DNA from: Amphiura filiformis
Taxonomy: Eukaryota > Echinodermata > Ophiuroidea > Amphilepidida > Amphiuridae
Assembly: GCF_039555335.1 (NCBI RefSeq)
Contig: NC_092631.1
Coordinates: forward strand, 5,299,501 to 5,363,500
Reading direction: 5' to 3'
Length of the DNA: 64,000 bases
Part shown: piece by piece, positions 13,200 through 23,074 of the stretch
How positions within the stretch are numbered: the first letter of the stretch is position 1
Layout: every line of letters starts with the position of its first letter
Program-made: the position numbers and the translations under genes
Notes under the pieces: model-generated
What the model was told of the DNA's origin: nothing
Databases searched by the model: none
What the model saw: the letters and a program-made list of their open reading frames with translations, nothing else

Positions 13200-13993
13200 G
13201 TAGGGGTACCTGCAGGTAATATGGGACCATTAAGGACGTTTAGCTTATTTGCATAAAAACTAAAGAAGATATGCCCACAAGAGATTGTTATGATGAACAA
13301 CCTGTCCTTTAAGATTAATAAAACAGGCAATGTTACCTTGTTTTTATGTTTGTTTGGACGCTATGACGTCAAAATGACGTCATCGTCAAGTGTATGGGAC
13401 ACTGTGTTATCTCTATGGTGAAAATCAAAAAGTTCAGAAAATCACTCTTTTGTTCTAAAAACATTTTTGTTACATGATTTTGAATGTTAAATGCAAATTT
13501 CTACAAGAAAATTCAATTTTCTAAATAGTTTTGCTTTTCGCATTGACAATGCACACAATTTCCTATGTGTCCCATATTACCTGCACCCATTCAGTTGAAA
13601 ATCAGAGAAAATAATCATTTATAAAGGAAAGTGCCACTTGTCAGTGGAATTTTACCTGCTGATAAGCTTAACCCATCACCTAAAGATCATAAAAATGACA
13701 AATGCCCCCTCAGTACCAGAGTTTTTGGATACACAATCATAAAATGTGACGTCATTGATTTTATATCAGGCCAAAAAAACGACATACATTTTTGGGCAAT
13801 TTCACTCTTTTTGGCATTGATTTCCAAGAGTTTGATACACAGACTCCAAAACTGCATTTCTAGAAGCACAATTGATGTCTCTAAACACTTAACAAATCAA
13901 CTTAAAGTGTTTACCTTCTCTAAGCTACTTTTTGTTAAAATGAAAACAGGTGTCCCATATTACCTGCTGTCCCATATTACCTGCACCTACCCT
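13200..13993. mobile_element. nested inverted-repeat element, ~0.8 kb
   Basis: The left end carries TGCAGGTAATATGGGAC (13211-13227) and the right end its complement GTCCCATATTACCTGCA (about 13970-13986), with partial pairing outside these. The same word is repeated directly at about 13568-13584 and 13951-13967. A 130-codon ORF at 13631-14023 inside it has no recognisable domain. Confidence 0.5.
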
Positions 13994-14463
13994 ATTATTA
14001 ACTTTAAAAAAGGTGCCCATTGATTAGGCTATATAATAATTCAAGTACAGTTGAATCATGGTAGGTATTATGATACCTACCATGGTTGAATACAAGAAGA
14101 CATTAAAAGATGTACATCATTCCGTGCACTCACTAAATTTAGAACTCTTAGAAATTTGGCAACTCCGTATCAATTAAGCAACCTATGATTGTAGCAAAAC
14201 ATATATTTTCCCGGTACATACTATTTATTGCACGTGTAATACTTTTTGACGTCACGAAAAGTATTGTACATACAATATTGTACGTACAATATGGAGTCTG
14301 AAGCGCGCTTTGCAGTATGGCTCGCCTTTGTGTAGACCATAAATTACATACCTCAACTTTGACGACTGGATATGAAGGTGGCGGGGTTTCAAATGCCATG
14401 GTTTCTTATTTCCTATTGAAATATATCGACCCGTTAAATTCTTCAGTGCCTAAATGATATGAC

Positions 14464-14466
14464 AAA

Positions 14467-14522
<56 letters not shown>
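14464..14522 (+). repeat. (AAT)n microsatellite
   Basis: A trinucleotide run at the same position in the arm as the much longer (TTA)n at 33005-33372 in the partner arm. Confidence 0.95.
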
Positions 14523-14523
<1 letters not shown>

Positions 14524-15110
14524 GCGTAAAAGAGTGTACACTATTTTGAAAGGATAATCTAAAAATGCCCATTTTGCCAAATCACTTGGTATCATTGAAC
14601 TTTTCACATCTATTAAATTGTTTTGGTTTGTACATGTATCTCCTCACTTTTTATATACAAAACAGTTCAATATTTTTCTCTAATTGTGTTCCATGTTTGG
14701 ACTACAGGTATTACAATGTATGCTTTATTTTTGCCTTCCTCATATTTACAAAACAGTATGATGTTTCACAACAAAACCAACTTTGGTGGAAACATACATG
14801 ATATCAGAAATATTCTCTCAACTTTTAGCATCCTCTTTGAGTGATTTTCCTTCGTTCAAATCTCAACACCGCATACCAACATGACCAATGTATAATATAT
14901 CTTATACATTGGTATGCTCAAACTCGTGTGATAACATACACTTATCAGATCATACGTGCATGAAAGCCACGAACCCCGGGCCATGAACACTACGAATAGT
15001 ATAGCTGACCTCATGTTCCCTATGCTGACTCGGACCACTCTCGGGACCAGTCATCGTATTACTCTTAACACTATTGTCTATACTACAACGGTACACTGTT
15101 TACAATAATA

Positions 15111-15407
15111 CGCTGGCGAAGTTACGTAATAATCGGATTAACTACCATAGCAATGAAAACAATTTTTGAATATACCGCGCTGCACTGATACTTTCACGCG
15201 GTACCTCTGCATTGAACCATATCATGCTGATCACTTGCACCTGTAAGATTAGTATCTTTGAAAAGACCAGTATTGTGTTCAATCTATGATTGCAGACATA
15301 CACAGGTGATTGGTTCAATCTGCTTGTAGTGCAGCGCGATATGTTCAAAATTGTTTTCACCTATTGCTGTGGTAGTTAATCAGATTTATTACGTAACTTC
15401 GCCAGCG
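15111..15407. mobile_element. MITE with ~70-bp TIRs and TA duplication
   Basis: Termini CGCTGGCGAAGTTACGTAAT and its complement are flanked by TA on both sides (15109-15110 and 15408-15409). The TIRs continue imperfectly into the element for about 70 bp. The partner arm lacks this insert. A diverged, longer relative lies at 55305-56708. The TA duplication fits Tc1/mariner-like mobilisation (inference). Confidence 0.82.
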
Positions 15408-15502
15408 TATACATTCTTTAATATGAACTTAGTGTACTGTATATATCCCGGGTATATAATTATGCACATAAAATGCTTGCCATTATTTTTCTCTGCTACA
15501 TG

Positions 15503-16623
15503 TTAATGTAAGTGGGTCGATGTCGGATGTGTTTGGACTGTGTTATGGTGTCCCACAAGGATCAATTATTGGTCCTAGGGCATTTACAGCTTATTCCCAA
15601 TATGTTGCTACCATCATTCGGCATTACGGTATAATGTATCACATATACGCTGATGATGTTCAATTATCCCTTGTTTTCAACCCCAAAGTTCCTGGTGATG
15701 CTGCATGTGCTCTGTTTAAACTGTCATCTTGTGTCAGAGAGATTCATTCTTGGATGACACTAAATAAGCTCAAACTGAACAATTCAAAAACCGAATTCTT
15801 CATTGCAGCATCACCACATAACTTAACTCGTCTGTCTGGCACTACGTTGTGCATTGGAGCCACTGAAATTGTTCCATCTTCATCCATCAGGAACCTAGGT
15901 GTCTCCTTTGACACTTCATTGACCATGTCATCTCATGTAACTGCTCTTTGCAAGTCTCTGAATTTTATTTTGTGGAACATATCACGTATACGTCGTTACA
16001 TTGACCAAAATACCTGTAGCTGTGCAATGAGAGCCCTTATCTTGTCCAAATTGGACTACGCCAATGCACTGCTCGCTGGATGCAAGGCTGGTGACATCAC
16101 ACGCCTTCAACGTCTGCAAAACAAAGCAGCTCGCATAATTTTCCAACTCCCTCGTCGCCACTCAGCTTCAATCTTATTAGACACACTTCACTGGTTGCCC
16201 GTTAACAAACGAATCATTTTCAAAGTTCTCCTGTATGTTTTCAAGACTGTTCACAACCTGGCTCCTTACTATCTCACAAATAGCATCACAATTCACAAAC
16301 CATTAAGACAAGGTCTCCGCTCAGCTCTGGATGTTAACCGTCTCGCGACTCCGAAATACAACAGGAGGTTCAGCGATGGCGCTTTCAGTGTTTGTGGCCC
16401 CAAATGGTGGAATGACCTTCCTATAACCATCCGCTCATCTCCCACTGTTAGTGCCTTTAAAGCCAGTTTAAAAACCTATCTGTATTAAGTTGTTTTCATT
16501 TCATATGTTTCCTTTTCTGCATTGCTGTGGTCAGTATAGCTTCTGTTTATTAATTTTTGTTGTATGTAAAGCGCATTGCTCAATTTTGGAAATGCGCTAT
16601 ATTAAGCGTCGTTTGTATGTATG
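15503..16623 (+). mobile_element. 5'-truncated LINE (CR1/Jockey group)
   Basis: It is bounded by TACATG at 15497-15502 and 16624-16629, a likely 6-bp target duplication. The partner arm reads straight through this point. It carries the C-terminal half of a reverse transcriptase and a 3' end with TGTAAAGCGCATTG... and short TGTA repeats, the kind of tail found on CR1/L2-like LINEs. A related 3' end is at about 54230-54330. Confidence 0.85.
15508..16488 (+). pseudogene. reverse transcriptase C-terminal fragment (LINE ORF2)
   Basis: The open frame begins inside the RT domain: GVPQGSIIGP (RT block 4) and YADDVQLSLVF (catalytic YADD, block 5). The thumb region and a C-terminal part follow, with LVRAL-like ILSKLDYANALL and LHWLPVNKRI, typical of CR1/Jockey-type ORF2. 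The upstream endonuclease and the first RT blocks are missing, so it is a dead 5'-truncated copy. The frame is otherwise intact to its stop, suggesting moderate age. Confidence 0.92.
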
Positions 16624-16790
16624 TACATGATATAGATAAATGTTTCCATAAATACCTTCAGATACTATGTAGATTCCGATGATGAGCACTGTGTTGAACA
16701 CGGTATGGAAGTTATAATGTTAACCGATGTCTCATGCACAGTTATCTTAATACTAATAATGGCGTGTCCGTCCGTCCCTCTGTCCGCGCG

Positions 16791-16801
16791 CTATCGCGTT
16801 C
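16791..16801 (+). repeat. LINE target-site duplication, left
   Basis: CTATCGCGTTC, identical to 23064-23074. Confidence 0.85.
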
Positions 16802-17152
16802 GCGTCCGCAGAGAAATAAGTGTTCAAGACGTGTTTTTGCTATCTTATGAAGATAGCAAGCACAAATTGCCTCAAAAAGCCTTCTAAAGGTCTCTAAAGC
16901 TGACAAAAAAATTACCAACAATTCGTCTAACGTTATAGACACTGGAGAAGGTTGGTTTTGTAATTGAGCTGGTTTTTACAACTCTTTTTTCGGCATTTTC
17001 TGCTTCTGAAAAACTTTCATCAACGGGAGTAGACAAAACAACGCTGGAATGGATCTCGCGTCCGTGACGCGCTACCGTTATCTTCATGGAGGAGCGGCCG
17101 CAAGATAAGTTTTTTTTGTTGGTGATGTTTAATTAAAGGACTTTAAAACCAA

Positions 17153-19276
17153 ATGCCTTCAAAAAAGAACAATCTCATTAAATTCTATGCTGTTGCAGCT
17201 GGAAGAAAGACCGGAATATTTCTGCAATGGTCACAGGCACAAGCTAGTACCAATAAATTTCCTGGTGCTTGTCATAAGGGTTTCTCATCACTGCAAGATG
17301 CATCCGATTTCCTAGAAAGTTACGAAATTGATATTGACACAATTGAAGTGATAGTCAATGACAATGAATTTGTATTATACAAAGACTATAATGTTGATAT
17401 GTTCCATACGGAAGAATTGAAAGAAGATATGTCAGACCAACATGAACCAGCTATTTCGACTAGGACTACTTTGTCAATTTCAACGGCAGATGTTAAGTTT
17501 TCCTGCGTGTCATGTACTGTTGCTGATCACGACTACATGATAAAATGTGCTGACTGCTCCACCTGGTTTCACTTCGAGTGTACTGAATTACCTGTTTACC
17601 AGCTATCTGTATTTCATCGCTCGAACAGAAAGTTCTCCTGCTCCAGGTGCGTTACAGTAGATGAAGACATTCTATCTCACTTGAAAGCAGCTGAACCTCC
17701 GGCCTTGTCACAAGTCCAAACTCAAACTGATATCAACTCAAACATCAGTCAGCAAACCCAGACAGTGCCTATCGCGCAATCCTCGCAACAAGTCCAAACG
17801 GAAGCTGATATCAAACCACACATCAGTCAGCAATCTCAGACAGTGCCTACGAGACCTGTGCAACCTGAGTCTTCAAGTACTACCGGTACATCAGATCATT
17901 CCGTCAGCCATGTCACTTGCATCCAAGCAATACGTGACCTAGAATCGTCATTAGTAGACAGATTGTGCGGGACCATGAAAGAGAACTACGACCTCAAGTT
18001 ACGTGTCCTGCAAAAGGACCTTGACACGGCTGAAGAGGAATGTTCCCGACTTTCTAAAGAAAACGCCGCTTTGAGAAAAGAAAACAACAAGCTGACAACT
18101 GCATCTCAACCAAAAGATACCAACGATAAACTCCACAAATTTCGTGTAGAGATCGAACAACTTGTCAAGTCGCGTCATCAGGAATGGCAAGTAGATAAAG
18201 CAAATTTGAAACAGGAACTTTTATCTTGTCGCAATGCCCAAAGATACCAAGAATCTATTCTCGCCGAGAAAGAGAAACAGATATCGGGTCTTCTGGGAAA
18301 TTTATCAGCTACTAACGCGGAACTAGCCAAAGCCAAGGAGGATGCTTACGAGGCGAGACGCACCCAGACTATCATCTCCGCCGACGACTTCATTCCAGTT
18401 GGACGGAAATCATCATCACGCAATGCCTCTGCCCAACAATCTCCTGAAACTCCATCTCAGGCCAATCCACCAGTGGAGGTTTCATCTCCGACAAGCCAGA
18501 AGGATGTGATAACGCAGCCATCGCGTAGCTACGCATCAGTCGCTCGCTCAACTCCGCGCCGCAATAATGATCGCGCCCAACATGATACGTCATCAGAGCT
18601 GCCGAAGGAGCAAGCCAATCATCGTCGTCAACCACGACCATCACCTGGTAGAACTCCTCCCAACCGCAACACAAAGCGTACCGGTACCGATGCCAATCGT
18701 GATAAACCAACGGTGGTGGTGATCGGGAACTCCCACCTGTCGCATATAGAGGCCGATCGGTTGGTCCCCCAGGCGCATGTAACAATGTTACAAGCGTACA
18801 CAGTTGTTGAAGCGGTACAGCAACTTGAACACTTGACATTTGCTCCAAGTTGTGTCGTAATCCACGAGATTACAAACGATGTGAAATACGGACAAAGTGC
18901 AGACGCGATAGCCGAATACCTCCAATCAGTGGTAGACTACTATAGCATAAAATACACTCAGACAAAGTTTTTAATCTCACTTGGGGTATCTAGAGTTGAT
19001 AATCAACAGCTGAACACAATGACAGAGATAATTAACGCCCTTTTAAAAGGGTTCGTCAACTCTCAGAATAATCAGGGTAATGTATCATTCTGCGACCATG
19101 CTAACTTCACCAGGAATGGTGTTCCACTTCGCCACCTGTTATCAAAGAAGGATGGATACCACCTCTCTAACGAAGGTACAAAAGTGTTATGTAGTAATCT
19201 GAGATGTAAGGTAGAAAAGGTATTGAACATCCAGTCAAGGTATCGACAGAAGGTCGAAGATAACCATGGTAACTAA
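17153..19276 (+). CDS. LINE ORF1: hybrid-binding domain, PHD finger, coiled coil, SGNH esterase
   Basis: 707 residues. Residues ~9-57 (KFYAVAAGRKTGIFLQWSQ...NKFPGA...KGFSS) match the N-terminal RNA:DNA-hybrid-binding domain of eukaryotic RNase H1 (Cauli_VI/viroplasmin family). Residues ~117-166 form a PHD finger (C-x2-C ... C-x2-C ... H-x2-C ... C-x2-C). A Gln/Thr-rich linker follows, then a coiled coil at ~255-400 and a basic, proline-rich stretch. The C-terminal SGNH/GDSL hydrolase domain shows VIGNSHLSHI (~518-527), EITND (~571) and DGYHLS (~667). PHD and SGNH modules are known from ORF1 of CR1-type LINEs; the hybrid-binding domain at the N-terminus is the unusual part. The protein would bind element RNA and could contact RNA:DNA hybrids during target-primed reverse transcription (inference). 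The frame is intact. The ATG at 17153 lies directly before the first domain. Confidence 0.92.
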   Translation: MPSKKNNLIKFYAVAAGRKTGIFLQWSQAQASTNKFPGACHKGFSSLQDASDFLESYEIDIDTIEVIVNDNEFVLYKDYNVDMFHTEELKEDMSDQHEPAISTRTTLSISTADVKFSCVSCTVADHDYMIKCADCSTWFHFECTELPVYQLSVFHRSNRKFSCSRCVTVDEDILSHLKAAEPPALSQVQTQTDINSNISQQTQTVPIAQSSQQVQTEADIKPHISQQSQTVPTRPVQPESSSTTGTSDHSVSHVTCIQAIRDLESSLVDRLCGTMKENYDLKLRVLQKDLDTAEEECSRLSKENAALRKENNKLTTASQPKDTNDKLHKFRVEIEQLVKSRHQEWQVDKANLKQELLSCRNAQRYQESILAEKEKQISGLLGNLSATNAELAKAKEDAYEARRTQTIISADDFIPVGRKSSSRNASAQQSPETPSQANPPVEVSSPTSQKDVITQPSRSYASVARSTPRRNNDRAQHDTSSELPKEQANHRRQPRPSPGRTPPNRNTKRTGTDANRDKPTVVVIGNSHLSHIEADRLVPQAHVTMLQAYTVVEAVQQLEHLTFAPSCVVIHEITNDVKYGQSADAIAEYLQSVVDYYSIKYTQTKFLISLGVSRVDNQQLNTMTEIINALLKGFVNSQNNQGNVSFCDHANFTRNGVPLRHLLSKKDGYHLSNEGTKVLCSNLRCKVEKVLNIQSRYRQKVEDNHGN

Positions 19277-19291
19277 GTAACTATTTGGTAG

Positions 19292-19615
19292 TTTCATTTT
19301 TCTTTTCCATTCAAGTTTTCAAAATCTTCTTTAAGTATTGCTGCTTGGAATATTGATGGGCTGTTTTCCCGCATTGGTAACACTCGTACTTCCAAACTAG
19401 ATTTTACTGTTGTTCAAAATTTATTACAAAAAATTGATATATTTTGTTTAACTGAAACACATTGTGAAATATCTGATATTTTGCAGTTAGATGGATATCA
19501 CATAGTTCAAAATCATAGGCCTCGTTCAAGAAATGCTCCTCATGCATCTGCTGGTTTAGCAGTGGGGATTCGTTCTACTTTAATTAAAGGTATTACATTT
19601 TTAAAACAACTCATT
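19292..19615 (+). pseudogene. LINE ORF2, N-terminal endonuclease segment (first frame)
   Basis: This open frame, with no ATG, starts after a stop at 19289-19291, just downstream of ORF1. It encodes the start of an APE-type endonuclease: AAWNIDGL (N of the active site) and DIFCLTETH (catalytic E). It stops shortly after 19600, while the domain continues in the -1 frame. The step falls near the T/A runs at about 19596-19606. ORF2 translation may depend on reinitiation, since no ATG is seen between the upstream stop and the first motif. Confidence 0.8.
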
Positions 19616-22600
19616 CTGAATTTATGTGGATAAAACTGTGTAAACGCTTTTTTTTTTTTTTTCAAGATGTTTATATTTGTAATGTCTACATTAGTCCTAT
19701 TCGATCTTCTTTTAGTTCACAAAGAGATGATATTTTTAGTTTAATTGAAACAGATATTGTTAAATTTTCAAAACGTGGTCAATGTATTGTTGTTGGTGAT
19801 TTTAATGCCAGGTCTAATACTGCTCCTGATTTTATTATAAACGATTCTTCAAAATATTTAGATGTATCCTCTGATTATGTTTGTGATGCTTATATGAGTA
19901 GAAATAACTTAGATGCTGCAAACCCTGATGTCCATGGTAAATTACTTCTAGATTTATGTAAAAGTAGTGGTTTACGAATTGTAAATGGTCGGAAGTTGGG
20001 GGATTTTCTTGGTAATTTTACATGTTTTAACCATCGTGGTTCACCAAGTGTTATTGATTATATGTTGTGCCATGTCGATTTGTTTGATGATGTTGAATAT
20101 TTTCATGTACATGATTTAGTTCCTTATTCTATTCATTGTATGATATCGTGTACTCTTAAATCAAATTGGTGTACTTATGACAACATTCATGAAGATGTAT
20201 TTCCACTTAATGAACTTCCTACACAATTTGTATGGAATACTGTATCCTCTAATGCCTGGAAAACCGCGGTTTGTCAACCAGAAGTTAAGTTATCTGTGGA
20301 AAACTTTTTGTTAAGGTTTAAAAATAGTGGCTCAGAAAAAGTTGACGATATTGTCAATGGTTTCTCGGGGTTAATCGATTGTATTGGTGATACAGCTGGT
20401 TTAGTTAAAAAGGTTTCAAAAAAGCCAACTGCCTTGTCTACAAAAAAGAAAAACAGTAAGAAATGGTATGATGATGATTGTAAATCTTTAAGTCATAAAT
20501 TACAATCTTTGGCTCGTAATATTAGACATCAACCTTACAACTTGACTTTAGTCCATAATTATCGTCACCTTAAGAAACAATATAAACAATTGCTTAATAA
20601 GAAAAAATCCGCTTTTAGAAACGGAATCTTTCATATGTTGGATAAGTTTGAGAAAAATGATCCAAAATCTTTCTGGAATCTTTACGAAGATTTATGTGAT
20701 TCTTCAAAATCGTCTACTGATAATCCAATTACACCAAAGGAATGGTGGAAACATTTTAATGTGTTAATGAATAGACACATACCTCATGGCGATGGTCAGT
20801 TCGAGAATTTTATTAATAATTTTTGCGATAACCATGATTTTCATGATAACACAATTAATTCTGATATTACAATCAATGAAATTATTACAGCTACCAGGAA
20901 ATTAAAAGCTAAAAAAGCTCCTGGGTTAGATGGTGTACGAAATGAAATGTTAAAAGAAGGTATCATTACATTAGCACCTGCTTTATGTGTTCTTTTTAAT
21001 TCAATTTACAATAGTGGTAAGTTTCCTTCTGCTTGGAGACTAAGTACACTTACAGTATTACATAAGAAAGGTGACAAAGGTGATCCAAAAAATTACAGAG
21101 GTATCGCTGTGTCCAGTAATTTGTGCAAATTATTTTGTTTAGTTTTACACAATCGTTTGGTGACTTTTACTGATAAAAACAATACTATACCTCCAGAACA
21201 AATTGGTTTTATGAAAGGTTCACGAACAAGTGACCATGTTTTGGTTTTAAGATCACTTATTGATAAATATGTAAACAATGCAGTTAAATCAAATCTATAT
21301 GTGTGCTTTATTGATTTTTCTGCTGCATTTGACACCGTGTGGCGTGGTGCTCTTCTATTTAAACTTGTACAATCTGGCTTACATGGTAATATTATTAATA
21401 TTATTCAAAGCATGTACTCAGAAGTTATGTTTACTGTTAAATGTGCTGGTAAAATGACCAATACGTTTAAGACTTCTGTTGGTGTTAAACAAGGTTGTAT
21501 TTTAAGTCCATTGTTCTTTAATATTTTCATTAGTGATATACCACAGGTTTTTGATGATAACTGTGATCCTGTATACCTTGATAATGACCCTCTATCTTGT
21601 TTAATGTACGCGGATGATCTCGTTATTCTTTCTCAAAGTGCTACTGGCCTTCAATGTGCTATAAATAAACTTCGAGATTATTGCTTAAAATGGAAGTTGT
21701 TGGTAAATATCAAAAAGTCTAATATTATGATATTTAATAAGCGTGGACACATCTTGAAAAAATTTGAATTTAATTATGGTGATGATATTCTGCAGATAAC
21801 CGATGAGTATTGTTATTTAGGTATTATTTTCACACCTTCTGGCTCTTTCAAAAATGCAATGGTTCGTTTGAAAGACAAGGCTTTAAAGGCATATTTTAAG
21901 ATAAGAGAAACTATATACGGTAGCTCAAGTAAATGTAGTATTACACTATTCCGTACTCTTATTCAGCCAATTATTTCATATGGTTGTGAAGTGTGGGCTC
22001 CCTATTTACTTAATACACTCAATGATAATAATCTTATTAACATATGTGATAAACTACCTGGTGAAAATGTACATATTAAATTCTGTAAGCTAGTTCTTGG
22101 TGTTCACAGAAAAGCTACAAATCATGCCGTCAGGGGTGAGCTTGGTACTTATCCACTTCTAGTAACCATGTTATCACTTTCAATAAAATATTGGTGGAAA
22201 CTTAACATTAAATGCATGAAAGGTCATAATTCTCTTGTTATCAAAGCTCTAATTGATAATAGAAAATTAGAAAAATTTTCCTGGTCTACTGGTATTCAAA
22301 ATATTTTCACTCTAATCAAACGTGAGGATATCTGGTCTAAACCCATTCTTTTGTCTAAAAGTAATTTTGATAGTTTAATTACCTCATCTCTAAAGTCAGT
22401 ATTTGATAAATTGTGGTTATTTTCAATCAATAATAATCTATCCAAATTACGAACTTATTGTAAATTCAAAGATAGCTTCACCATGGAAAATTACGCTATT
22501 TTACTCAATCGTTCTAAGAGATCCGTCTTCTGTAGATTACGTATTAGTGCTCATCTATTAAGGATTGAGAGAGGGCGTTATTCTTCACCAAAAATCCCAC

Positions 22601-22863
22601 CAGAGGATAGACTTTGTGTGTATTGTGACCTTAAGGAAGTTGAAGATGAATTCCATTTTATTATACGTTGCCCTTTTTATACCAATTTGCGAGATAACAT
22701 GTATAAATATTTAGATGATGCCTTTAATTTTCTAATTTTACCAGACTTAGATAAATTCAAATTAATAATGAGTGCTAATGATCATGAAACTGTTCATGTA
22801 GTAGCTAATTTTATTGCATCAGCATTTAATAAGCGTACGTTAAGCACCAGTAGGACTAACTAA
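19603..22863 (+). pseudogene. LINE ORF2: endonuclease, reverse transcriptase, C-terminal zinc motif
   Basis: This continues ORF2 in the -1 frame; an internal ATG at 19624 gives 1079 codons. The endonuclease shows VYICNVYISP, GDFNAR (catalytic D and N) and SVIDYMLCH, but the usual final SDH reads SIH (in PYSIHCMIS). RT blocks are clear: LHKKGDKGDPKNYRGIAV, QIGFMKGSRTSDH, CFIDFSAAFDTVWR, GVKQGCILSPLFFNIF and the catalytic YADD (~21608). The C-terminus carries CVYCDLKEVEDEFHF...RCPFY, the CCHC-type motif common in CR1/L2-like elements. A run of 14 T at about 19648-19661 encodes five Phe and may vary in length. It nicks target DNA and reverse-transcribes the element RNA. It is broken only by the one step near 19600. 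Confidence 0.93.
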
Positions 22864-23063
22864 TTGCATTGTTTAGTCAATCTAGCAGTCAAGTTATTAT
22901 ATTTGTAGCATAAATTACTTTATAATTAATAGTTAAAACTATTATTTTGTATAAGTTATTTTAAGGTGTTTCATGTTTGTATTTATGTATATAGTGTTTC
23001 TAGTTTGTTTTTTTGATTATACCTTTTGTGAGGTGAATGTCAATAAAGAATCTGAATCTGAAT

Positions 23064-23074
23064 CTATCGCGTTC
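23064..23074 (+). repeat. LINE target-site duplication, right
   Basis: CTATCGCGTTC directly after the GAATCT tail of the LINE. Confidence 0.85.

Larger units (their letters stand above)
14305..16725 (+). repeat. arm 1 of a large inverted repeat (partner 31762-33560)
   Basis: Blocks at about 14330-14610, 14935-15085, 15410-15500 and 16620-16725 match, in reverse complement and in order, about 32930-33520, 31985-32175, 31885-31970 and 31765-31885. Gaps between blocks are explained by later insertions (MITE 15111-15407 and LINE fragment 15503-16623 here; element 32195-32502 in the other arm) and by divergence. The arms enclose about 15 kb. Confidence 0.8.
16802..23063 (+). mobile_element. full-length two-ORF LINE (CR1/L2-like), 11-bp target duplication
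   Basis: CTATCGCGTTC occurs at 16791-16801 and 23064-23074, directly flanking the element. Between them are a 5' UTR (~350 bp), ORF1 (17153-19276) and ORF2 (about 19292-22863, one frame break), then a ~200-bp 3' UTR. The 3' UTR ends in AATAAAG and a GAATCT tandem tail, as CR1/L2-like LINEs end in short direct repeats without poly-A. Length about 6.26 kb. It sits inside the spacer of the large inverted repeat. Confidence 0.93.

Noticed and set aside
13631..14023. 130-codon ORF as a transposase
   Set aside because: No DDE-type or other recognisable motif, and it runs across the right end of the nested element.
18390..18848. 152-codon minus-strand ORF
   Set aside because: Antisense shadow of LINE ORF1; no domain.
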